A stretch of 11,683 bases of DNA, taken from contig NVTH01000109.1 in NCBI GenBank assembly GCA_002401525.1, positions 1 to 11,683 on the forward strand, given 5' to 3'. How positions within the stretch are numbered: position 1 is the stretch's first letter; each line of letters begins with the position of its first letter. Shown one piece after another: positions 5,730 through 11,683 of the stretch. This DNA comes from Moraxellaceae bacterium (lineage in GTDB: Bacteria > Pseudomonadota > Gammaproteobacteria > Pseudomonadales > UBA3067). The notes under the pieces are model-generated. The model searched no databases. It saw only the letters and a list, made by a program, of their open reading frames with translations, and was not told where the DNA came from. The position numbers and the translations under genes were made by a program.

Positions 5730-6002
5730 TAACCGTTCACTACATCATACTCTAATAATATTTATTGATTCACTTTCACGAAGGTATACGACACGAAAAG
5801 GTGAATGAATAAGCTCACGGATTGAGTCATCGTTAAACTCAGGTACGACCCTACCAATACTTGGGTGTGCAGCAAGTGTTTCTATGTGTTCAATAATTGC
5901 CACGATAAAGTCTTGGCCAATTTGAGGTAGACCTTGCGCTAGGTAATGCTCTTTAATACTTTTAAGGTCATCGATCGCTGACTTTGAAAAAGAAATATTC
6001 AC
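5730..6002 (-). pseudogene. ParE/RelE-type toxin, truncated by a nonsense codon
   Basis: The intact reading frame gives 85 residues (6002-5745). It starts with GTG three bases after the antitoxin stop and has the ParE/RelE layout: MNISFSKSAIDDLKSIKEHY, the helical pair through PQIGQDFIVAIIEHIETLAAHPSIGR, and the strand RELIHSPFRVVYL. Family members continue past the final strand, typically as RVW-SER-L. Here the frame reads RV, TGA, then CSERLLVKL, so TGG (Trp) has apparently become TGA and the rest of the tail is still legible. Loss of the C-terminal tail probably weakens or abolishes toxicity, leaving an antitoxin with a defective partner. ParE toxins poison gyrase and RelE toxins cleave mRNA; the sequence alone does not settle which applies. 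Confidence 0.8.
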
Positions 6003-6005
6003 GAA

Positions 6006-6266
6006 CTAAAGACCCAACTGCTTTTTCACATCGCTGATATCAGAAGTTTCACCTTCCTTTATTGCTACTAACCCTTGAGCAATGGCCTTAACGAGCTCAA
6101 GTTCTTCTTTAATGTTTTCATAATCATCGAGCCCTTGCAAAACAGCAACACCACGACTGGTTACAAGAACAGGTCTATGCGTGTCTTTTGCGTGATTTAC
6201 AACTTTACCCGGATTGACTTTGAGATCAGAAAGCGGAATAACATCTTCGGAAAATTTAGTTTGCAT
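6006..6266 (-). CDS. Phd/YefM-family antitoxin
   Basis: The 86-residue product carries the Phd/YefM N-terminal DNA-binding fold: DVIPLSDLKVNPGKVVNHAK (9-28), RPVLVTSRGVAVLQGLDDYE (31-50). An acidic helical C-terminal region follows that would wrap the toxin. It neutralises the adjacent ParE/RelE-type toxin and represses the operon. The start ATG 6266 has a strong ribosome binding site (GAGGAG, 6280-6275, 8 bases away). It ends 3 bases before the GTG of the toxin frame, the usual tight antitoxin-first arrangement. The frame and key segments are intact, unlike the toxin. Confidence 0.9.
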   Translation of the reverse strand: MQTKFSEDVIPLSDLKVNPGKVVNHAKDTHRPVLVTSRGVAVLQGLDDYENIKEELELVKAIAQGLVAIKEGETSDISDVKKQLGL

Positions 6267-6292
6267 AACAACAGCTCCTCGTTAAAGACCAA

Positions 6293-6322
6293 TTTTTAGC
6301 ACCTGTTGTCAGGTCTCGTCAA
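6293..6322 (-). promoter_or_regulatory. Candidate promoter and operator of the toxin-antitoxin operon
   Basis: On the minus strand, TTGACG (6322-6317) and TAAAAA (6298-6293) are 18 bases apart, a plausible sigma-70 promoter. The spacer contains the inverted repeat ACCTG-ACAA-CAGGT (6314-6301), well placed as the operator at which Phd-type antitoxins repress their own operon. The start codon is 27 bases downstream of the -10. Confidence 0.6.
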
Positions 6323-6326
6323 AGAG

Positions 6327-6504
6327 TATAACAGTGTATTAAAGTGCCCGGGCTGCTTTTGTCGGAATGGTTTGATTTCCTTAAATATCAACAAGATAAC
6401 CCGTCCTTTTAAGCGCCACATTGATAACAACCAACTATTCAAGATACTGGAATCGTTCAAAAAACGAAAAAGGGCGCATGCGCTCTTTGGTGGATTAGAA
6501 CAAG
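6327..6504. repeat. Mosaic direct repeat, copy B (about 178 bp)
   Basis: This is the shorter relative of 3151-3440, in the same orientation, lacking two internal segments. On the minus strand it opens with a GC-rich hairpin (AAAGAGCGC/GCGCCCTTT) followed by a T-rich tail, where copy A keeps a hairpin with different stem bases. It closes at GTTATAC (6332-6326), just before the toxin-antitoxin promoter. Its other edge abuts the broken DUF6088 gene at about 6503. No terminal inverted repeats and no attC-like arm pairing were found. Confidence 0.75.
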
Positions 6505-6826
6505 TGCGGTTATTAAAGCGGTGGGTCGCATGGTGTCTGATAAACGTCTTGAGCGTTTGTCCAAGCGAAAGTTCTATGTTCCAAAGAAAGGACTACTTGG
6601 TAAGCGTAAGCCTTCGGATAATGAATTGATCCGTGCCGTCTTATACGAGAATGGGCGTCTTCGTGGCTGTGTGACTGGGGCGGCTCTGTATAATCGCCCG
6701 GGCCTTACAACCCAAGTGCCTCGCACCGTCACAGTGGCTTTTAACGGTGGGCGGCAGGAAAGGGCTTTCGGGACAATTCGGATAAAAACCGTGGTGTTGA
6801 TAGGTGATGGGGAGGACAAAAAATAA
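6503..6826 (+). pseudogene. DUF6088 (AbiEi-antitoxin-like) remnant, broken at both ends
   Basis: The open frame from GTG 6521 encodes SDKRLERLSKRKFYVPKKG, then KPSDNELIRAVLYENGRLRG, VTGAALYNRPGLTTQVPRTV and a strand ending FGTIRIKTV. This is characteristic of DUF6088 proteins, relatives of AbiEi-type antitoxins. In-frame codons back to about 6503 (SAVIKAVGRMV) match the end of the winged-helix part; before that the sequence is repeat B. The C-terminus departs from the family after RIK and stops early, while complete members are about twice as long. There is no ribosome binding site and no AbiEii-type partner. It is therefore most likely a fragment cut by the rearrangement that placed repeat B. 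Confidence 0.7.
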
Positions 6827-6862
6827 GTTTCTTTTTTAATAACGCGCCGCCTTTTAAGCCTA

Positions 6863-7687
6863 CTAGTCAATTAAATTACGGTCGCGGGTATAGGCTAGTA
6901 ATTCCTCAATGGCTAGTTGCGATTGTTCGGGAATTCTCTCCATTAACGAAGGTATAAAGCTACGATCACCGTTGTTTTCCACCATGCCGGCCAACAAAAG
7001 TTTATTAGCAATTTGTTTGCTCAAATCAGTCGTTACTTGAGTATTGTAGAGTTGGCCAATTGCCCAATCTGCTTCGGTGGAATTCAATGAGTCCAGGTAA
7101 ACAAATCCCAAGGCTTTGCTGCGCTCACTTGCATCGCTTGAGGTTTCGAATATTGTCATTAAATATTCTCCACCTTCGCTGTAACGGCGATGGCCAATGG
7201 ACTCGATGGCCGCCATGCGTGTTCTATGTTCCTGAGCATTAAGGGCGATATCCGCTGCATTTTGAATGCTTTCTTCTGAGACGCGAGTGGTTTCAAGTTG
7301 CTGACGCAGTTCTGTCTCGCGCTCTGCCAGTAATGCCGGATCTAAAGCCATCAATGCTGGGTCATGAGGTTCGCTTTCGACCACTGTCCAGCCGTCTTCC
7401 AGAAACACTTGCAAGTGCTGTCGATTTTTTTCTTCCAGCGTAGCGATCTCTTCTTCGCTGGCATAATCGCGGAATGTACTGGTCAGCATTTCATAATCTT
7501 TGACTCCGGCAATACGCTCAACGAGCGAGGTAATATTGAATGTTTTATTGTCTGTGTTTGGTGTGATTGACGACGCTGTAAAATAAATAAAAAACCCTGT
7601 ATAAATTAGTCCCGCAAGCACAGCAGCCCGAAGTATTTTTGCTCGCCACTTATCTGCCAATGCACCGATTGTTTGTATTTTATTCAT
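6863..7687 (-). CDS. Membrane-anchored alpha-helical repeat protein, partner of the protease gene
   Basis: The 274-residue product has one transmembrane segment near the N-terminus (about 19-40, LRAAVLAGLIYTGFFIYFTA) preceded by basic residues, so the body should be periplasmic. The region 45-130 is charged and mostly helical. Residues 140-270 form a series of helix pairs (ADIALNAQEHRTRMAAIESIG, EYLMTIFETSSDASERSKAL, ADWAIGQLYN, KQIANKLLLAGM, SLMERIPEQ) like HEAT or armadillo repeats, which usually bind proteins. No catalytic motif is seen. It starts at ATG 7687, 13 bases after the stop of the metalloprotease-like gene, with GAGCGG upstream, so translational coupling is likely. I infer that the two proteins work together; the family is not recognised. 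Confidence 0.75.
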   Translation of the reverse strand: MNKIQTIGALADKWRAKILRAAVLAGLIYTGFFIYFTASSITPNTDNKTFNITSLVERIAGVKDYEMLTSTFRDYASEEEIATLEEKNRQHLQVFLEDGWTVVESEPHDPALMALDPALLAERETELRQQLETTRVSEESIQNAADIALNAQEHRTRMAAIESIGHRRYSEGGEYLMTIFETSSDASERSKALGFVYLDSLNSTEADWAIGQLYNTQVTTDLSKQIANKLLLAGMVENNGDRSFIPSLMERIPEQSQLAIEELLAYTRDRNLID

Positions 7688-7700
7688 TGCAATAGCCGCT

Positions 7701-9371
7701 CTATAGAAATCGGTTTAAACCGGATTGATTGGTCCAGCCACTGTACACTTCGCCATTATAGGTACGTACGCGCCAACGATAGCCAGTTAGTGGCAATGGT
7801 GTGGGGATGGACACTCGTTGGTAAGGCAGGTAAGAGCCACCAGAGTGAAAGAGACTTTCAATTAATTCATCGGCTTCGGTCTCACAAAAGCCGAGGCCGA
7901 GGATTTCAAAACTATCATCGGTGATGTCACAGAAAAAGGTTAATAGGGCTTCTCCAACGGGTGTCAACACATTGTGGTCCAGGGTGGTTAACGATTCAGT
8001 GGGGGTAAAAGATTTTGTCACTGACAGGTCTACAGTATCGAAGCAGAGATAGCTCCAATAAGGCCATGAAGGCATTCTACAGGTTACGATCACTATTTGT
8101 GACCACTGCACTTCAACGTCATACTGCGTTGTAGGATGAAAAGTATGATTTTTATCTTCGTCGTAAATCATTATGTCGTAATCTGCACTGCCACTAAAAA
8201 TAAAACCGCCGGGGGGGCCCGCGTTAACGATTCGATCATTGGCTCTTGCCGTGGTTTCACCAAAGGCATGTTCAATCACTCGAATTTGGGGTGGAGAATG
8301 AGTATGCGACCTGCCTAACATTATGTTATCTACTACTTGATCGTTTTCATCGACTTCATCATATTGGAATACGCCGCGTGCAAAAAAAGCACCTTCACGT
8401 AGATAGTCCTCGGAGCCTTGTACGCCAGCCGGCGCATCGACCCTACCTGGGTAGGGCACAGTGGAAATGTTATCAACACCATTGGACATCATAATCTGAC
8501 TGACACGCATGGGGTATATACCGAGTGTCGAGAGCAGTACTACGTCGATTCCTTGATCAAATATAAACAGGGGTGTAAAGATATCGAAGTCAGTAGCACT
8601 TAGTAAGGTTAAAGCACCCTCTGAATATTCGTCTATCCAACCTATTACAGAGTGGCCCATTTCATGTTGGCCAATATATCCAAAGCCCAGAGAGTTATTC
8701 GCTATATTGCTAAGACCATAGTGTCGCCTGACTTCGTAGGGTGGTCGCGCGGTAGTAGGCAATTGTGCGTTGCTGGAAACTGGCACCGTAGCCCCAGGCG
8801 TTCCACCAACTAGCCAATCATCGGGAATTTCAAACAGCACGTTTACGGTGACCGGCGCCAGTCCTGGACACAGTACTTTTAATTCATCAGCTTTGGCGTC
8901 CACTAGTCCACTATCGCTCTTCAGCGATATGCCTGCAAAAAAATCTAGACGCAAAGGGTCTTGATAAATAGTGGCTCCGTAATTTGCGTCTGGGTAGGCA
9001 ACGATTCCGCCGTGTTCCCAATAGGTAATGTACATTAATCTTTCTTTATATCGATTGCTCCAAAGAGGATTGTCGATAGTGACGCCATTTCTTTCAATCG
9101 TGTCAGATGCAGTGGTATCAAGTCGAAGGTATTCTGCTTCTGTTTCAAAAGTAGTCTGGTCTTGGTAGCCTGCAGCGAGTGTTACAATCATCTTGAAATC
9201 TGAGAAGTCCATCGTTTCATCATCGCAAACTAATCCATCACCTGTTTTACAGGTCATCAAGCCGACGGCTGCCGGATAAAAAACTTCTGCGTTTGAATAC
9301 GTTGAGAGCAAGGCCGTTGTTGCGATAATAACTGGCAACAATCCCATTTTAAAATCGAATGATTTTCTCAT
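7701..9371 (-). CDS. Secreted M64-like zinc metalloprotease candidate
   Basis: A 556-residue protein with a signal peptide (basic MRKSFDFK, hydrophobic LLPVIIATTALLS, likely cleavage after SNA at 28). The key motif is HEMGHSVIGWIDEY at 236-249, which fits HExxHxxxGxxDE, the zinc site and downstream acidic residues of the M64 (IgA peptidase-like) family. Predicted ligands are His236, His240 and Asp247, with Glu237 as catalytic base. Outside the motif I see no strong resemblance, so this is a divergent member. Several Cys (for example 41, 49, 431, 443, 481 and 496) suggest disulfides, and the C-terminal 150 residues look beta-rich. The start ATG 9371 has AAGGAG 6 bases upstream. It is first in an apparent operon with the 6863-7687 gene. 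Confidence 0.75.
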   Translation of the reverse strand: MRKSFDFKMGLLPVIIATTALLSTYSNAEVFYPAAVGLMTCKTGDGLVCDDETMDFSDFKMIVTLAAGYQDQTTFETEAEYLRLDTTASDTIERNGVTIDNPLWSNRYKERLMYITYWEHGGIVAYPDANYGATIYQDPLRLDFFAGISLKSDSGLVDAKADELKVLCPGLAPVTVNVLFEIPDDWLVGGTPGATVPVSSNAQLPTTARPPYEVRRHYGLSNIANNSLGFGYIGQHEMGHSVIGWIDEYSEGALTLLSATDFDIFTPLFIFDQGIDVVLLSTLGIYPMRVSQIMMSNGVDNISTVPYPGRVDAPAGVQGSEDYLREGAFFARGVFQYDEVDENDQVVDNIMLGRSHTHSPPQIRVIEHAFGETTARANDRIVNAGPPGGFIFSGSADYDIMIYDEDKNHTFHPTTQYDVEVQWSQIVIVTCRMPSWPYWSYLCFDTVDLSVTKSFTPTESLTTLDHNVLTPVGEALLTFFCDITDDSFEILGLGFCETEADELIESLFHSGGSYLPYQRVSIPTPLPLTGYRWRVRTYNGEVYSGWTNQSGLNRFL

Positions 9372-10573
9372 TATTTACTCCTTAATTTTATTTTTTAATT
9401 TCCTTTTATATCTGCTACTAAACCATTGGATGCAGAATTATTTTTGGTTTTATGTTTTTAGTCGTATATTTTTAGTTTTAAAACCTGAGTGTTTAAAAGG
9501 TCGCCACTTTTTCTTGTCCAGCGGTTTCAAATCCTGTGGTCTCAAATTCATGGTATAAAAATGGACCTCGCAGTAGCGCACGGATAGTGAGTGAATTAAA
9601 CAAGCGCTCGTAATTTTGAGGGCTATAAAAATGTCGGCTAAATAAAACTCCAATACATTGTTATCTACTAAACGATAAATAATGCAGCCAATTGCATCGG
9701 TTGCTACGTAAAAGGAGAATATTCCAGCTGCTCATATATTAACCACAATATTGCCTGTATATTTAATAGTCAACACATAAATACAACAATTGTCTTGGTA
9801 TGCTGGGAAAATGTTGATAAATCTATGTTTTATGTGGTGAATTCGGCATATGTTGATTTCACCGCGACTTTTTCTGTTGGAGCCAACTGCCTTCAAGCCA
9901 AGAATCTAACTGACGATGATTTAATCTAAGCGGATAATTGGGAAGAAGGATTCAGAGGAGGGGCTCTAGAAGGTGGCGCGCGCCCGAGTTCAAGCAATAT
10001 GTGGGCTTGAAAGGATTGTTTTAATCTTGCTCCTGACTCTGAATCAGAGCATAAACTTTGTAACGGAAATGATTCTTAATAAGAGGCACGAAAAAAGGGG
10101 GGTTAAGTTTTATTTCTAATCTTTATTCTATTGCATGAGGGTTAAATTTTCGAAGGCTCATTAAAAATCGGTTAAGACATTATTTATTAGTAAATTAGAG
10201 CTATTTTTTAAGTATTTAAGTGGCAGAGTATGATTTTTCTGTAAAAAAATATTAGTTTGGACATCGCAGATAAAGGTAAACACGCTGAACGTAATCAGAA
10301 ATTCAGCGATGGAGGGGGATGCCTTCTTTTGGGATAAGATCTTCACGAGCCAGAATTTTAATAAAATTATCCTTGATTCTGTTTATATTGCATCGCTTAA
10401 GCGTAAATAATTTTAGTAATTGTTAATTTCGGCTAGCCAATGTGTTTAATAATATTTGAATTAGGCTGTCCTCTTTAGATAGAAAAGGGTTTTTTTGGCA
10501 CTGAATGGTAGGGAAATAACGTTGCTAGGGAGATATTCTTGTAATTCATCACGGCATAAAATAGCATCATTAA
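9372..10573. other. 1.2-kb AT-rich region without a confident gene
   Basis: The region holds the upstream side of the metalloprotease gene and many T-runs. Short minus ORFs exist (9450-9653, 67 codons, with a basic C-terminal half; 10161-10346, 61 codons), but neither has a good ribosome binding site or a recognisable motif. An inverted repeat, TTCAAGC/GCTTGAA, lies at 9989-10011, and a solo GGCTGTCC followed by CTCTTTAG lies at 10464-10478. No tRNA, attC or CRISPR pattern is seen. Confidence 0.5.
9989..10011. other. Inverted repeat TTCAAGC/GCTTGAA
   Basis: Arms of 7 bp flank a 9-base loop, and AAGGATTGTTTT follows on the plus strand. It could be a weak terminator, but no plus-strand gene ends nearby. 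It may be chance. Confidence 0.3.
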
Positions 10574-10639
10574 ATGCGCTTTATTAGCGCCGAGAGCGTT
10601 ATTGAAAATAATACTAAAAATAAAATGGAGATGTTCGAG

Positions 10640-11461
10640 ATGGCACGTTTACACTTATTCGAGTGGGAGGATCAATCGTGGTGCCCGGCACTTTTTAGAA
10701 ACTTTATTACCGAACACCTGCAGTTTTTGGCCCAGCTTGTAGGTTTTTTTAAGCCGGTAACGGCGAAACTTGCGGAAGCAATGTCTCGGCTCAATGAAAC
10801 TCGGGTGGTGGATATGTGTTCCGGTGGTGGAGGGCCTTGGCCTTCTCTTATTAAAGAGTTTGAACGACAAGAATCGTTTACCCCTCAGGTCACCTTGACA
10901 GACCTCTATCCCAACGAGCAAGCGTTTGATCAAATTGAAAAAGACAGTCATCATCAGATTAAGGGCCGTAGAAGTTCGGTAAGTGCTTTTGATGCGCCCG
11001 ATGATTTGCAGGGGTTTCGAACAATTTTTACGGGGTTCCATCATTTTAAACCGGAGCATGCTCGATTGATTATCAAGGATGCTGTAGAAAATAAAAACGG
11101 ACTGGCAATATTTGAAGCTCAAGAAAGAAAGGCCCATTTAGTCATGTTAGTGCCTTTTGTAATATTTTTAGTCGCGTTAATATTTACTCCTTTTGTCGGC
11201 CGAATTACATTGCCTCGCTTATTTTTCACCTACGTCATTCCGTTGTGTCCTCTGCTATTTGCTTGGGACGGCTTTGCTTCCTGCCTACGTACATACTCTC
11301 CGCAAGAATTGCATGCGCTGTGCGATGAATTTAAATCGGATGAATATCAATTTGAGATCGGACAAATCCCCATCAAACTACTGGGTATTCCCGCGATGAA
11401 TATCACTTATTTAATTGGCTCTCCTCAAGCAGAGGACGCCAATCGTTTAAAACAAGCTTAG
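10640..11461 (+). CDS. Class I SAM-dependent methyltransferase with C-terminal membrane hairpin
   Basis: The start is ATG 10640 (MARLHLFEWEDQ), because GGAG at 10627-10630 stands 9 bases before it and the product then opens with a well-formed domain. The frame is open back to ATG 10574, which would add 22 residues. The 273-residue product has SAM-binding motif I VVDMCSGGGGPW (56-67), an acidic residue ending the second strand (VTLTDLYP, Asp88) and a motif IV-like stretch TIFTGFHHF (128-136). Two hydrophobic helices (about 167-186 and 191-208) interrupt the C-terminal part before YSPQELHALC. The enzyme is therefore probably held at the inner membrane, which would suit a lipid or membrane-bound substrate; the substrate is unknown. 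It is a single plus-strand gene. Confidence 0.85.
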   Translation: MARLHLFEWEDQSWCPALFRNFITEHLQFLAQLVGFFKPVTAKLAEAMSRLNETRVVDMCSGGGGPWPSLIKEFERQESFTPQVTLTDLYPNEQAFDQIEKDSHHQIKGRRSSVSAFDAPDDLQGFRTIFTGFHHFKPEHARLIIKDAVENKNGLAIFEAQERKAHLVMLVPFVIFLVALIFTPFVGRITLPRLFFTYVIPLCPLLFAWDGFASCLRTYSPQELHALCDEFKSDEYQFEIGQIPIKLLGIPAMNITYLIGSPQAEDANRLKQA

Positions 11462-11656
11462 AGAAATTATGCGGTGAAATCATTTGTTTTGGCGCATGAT
11501 TTGTCCACTCCGATAACCTACGCTTGCAATTGATCCGGCTCTTTTTCTAGCTTAGCCTCCAGTTTCTTAAGAACTAAAGGGGCGCTCATTAAGTATTTAG
11601 AGTGTTCTTTTTAAAGTTATGAAGCGATATGTAATACTAATGAAGCATGATGGTAG
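11462..11656. other. Downstream non-coding stretch
   Basis: No clear terminator or gene. A minus-strand frame of about 30 codons (11610-11521, ending KLEAKLEKEPDQLQA) is open but has no ribosome binding site, and could be chance or a gene tail. Confidence 0.35.
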
Positions 11657-11683
11657 TTTGCATTTGCATTTGCATCTGCATTG
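11657..11683. repeat. TTTGCA hexamer tandem repeat at the window edge
   Basis: Three perfect TTTGCA units (11657-11674) are followed by TCTGCA and the start of another unit, cut by the window end. It is a short simple-sequence repeat that may vary in copy number by slippage. Its full length and any gene context lie outside the window. Confidence 0.7.

Noticed and set aside
5745..5747. TGA in the toxin as recoded Trp (genetic code 4) or selenocysteine
   Set aside because: TGA serves as an ordinary stop in the 46-codon gene, no other in-frame TGA at expected Trp positions was seen, and no SECIS-like hairpin directly follows. A simple nonsense change is the plainer reading.
3151..6332. GTTATGC and GTTATAC at the repeat edges as true attI or attC sites
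   Set aside because: No R'' partner with pairable inner arms lies within 150 bp and no integrase is present. Kept only as a resemblance.
8136..8603. Several plus-strand ORFs inside the metalloprotease-like gene
   Set aside because: Antisense shadows of a long, motif-bearing frame with a signal peptide and a good ribosome binding site.
9450..9653. 67-codon minus ORF upstream of the metalloprotease-like gene
   Set aside because: No ribosome binding site, mixed composition and no motif. Left in the description of the gap only.
10655..11137. 160-codon minus ORF
   Set aside because: Antisense to the methyltransferase domain, whose motifs are clear on the plus strand.
11657..11683. CRISPR-like repetition
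   Set aside because: Units are 6 bp with no spacers: a simple tandem repeat.

Overview
The window looks like accessory DNA of a moderately AT-rich gammaproteobacterium, plausibly marine. The evidence is the mix of families: a long-type REP-associated Y1 transposase, integron-style gene cassettes, a Phd/ParE-type toxin-antitoxin pair and Proteobacteria-style ribosome binding sites. No universal housekeeping gene is present, so the genus cannot be named.

Left part (1-3640). A Y1 (HUH) transposase on the minus strand is flanked by inverted copies of a GGACAGYCA motif. To its right is a run of three small minus-strand genes arranged like integron cassettes: a P-loop protein, a membrane-anchored 147-residue protein and an acidic 165-residue protein. 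Two of the gene ends carry well-formed attC sites, with RYYYAAC/GTTRRRY-type ends, complementary inner arms and an extrahelical base. A third junction is degenerate. No integrase gene is visible, so this reads as an integrase-less attC cluster (CALIN). The stretch ends at a 34-nt 3' fragment of a tRNA-Ala gene followed by a strong terminator, the usual signature of the far end (attR) of a tRNA-integrated island; the intact tRNA should then lie to the left of the window.

Middle part (3640-6830). Small unrelated genes: a two-helix membrane protein, a membrane-tethered L7/L12 C-terminal-like protein, a two-gene operon of conserved-looking hypotheticals (the second only 46 codons), a Phd antitoxin with a ParE-type toxin that has lost its C-terminus to a TGG-to-TGA change, and a DUF6088 remnant broken at both ends. 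A mosaic repeat occurs at 3151-3440 and 6327-6504. Each copy stops at a GTTATRC heptamer just in front of a minus-strand module, the P-loop gene in one case and the toxin-antitoxin operon in the other.

Right part (6860-11683). An apparent two-gene operon on the minus strand encodes a secreted metalloprotease-like protein with an M64-style HExxHxxxGxxDE motif, followed by a membrane-anchored alpha-helical repeat protein. Beyond a 1.2-kb AT-rich gap with no convincing gene lies a plus-strand SAM-dependent methyltransferase with a C-terminal membrane hairpin. The window ends in a TTTGCA hexamer repeat.
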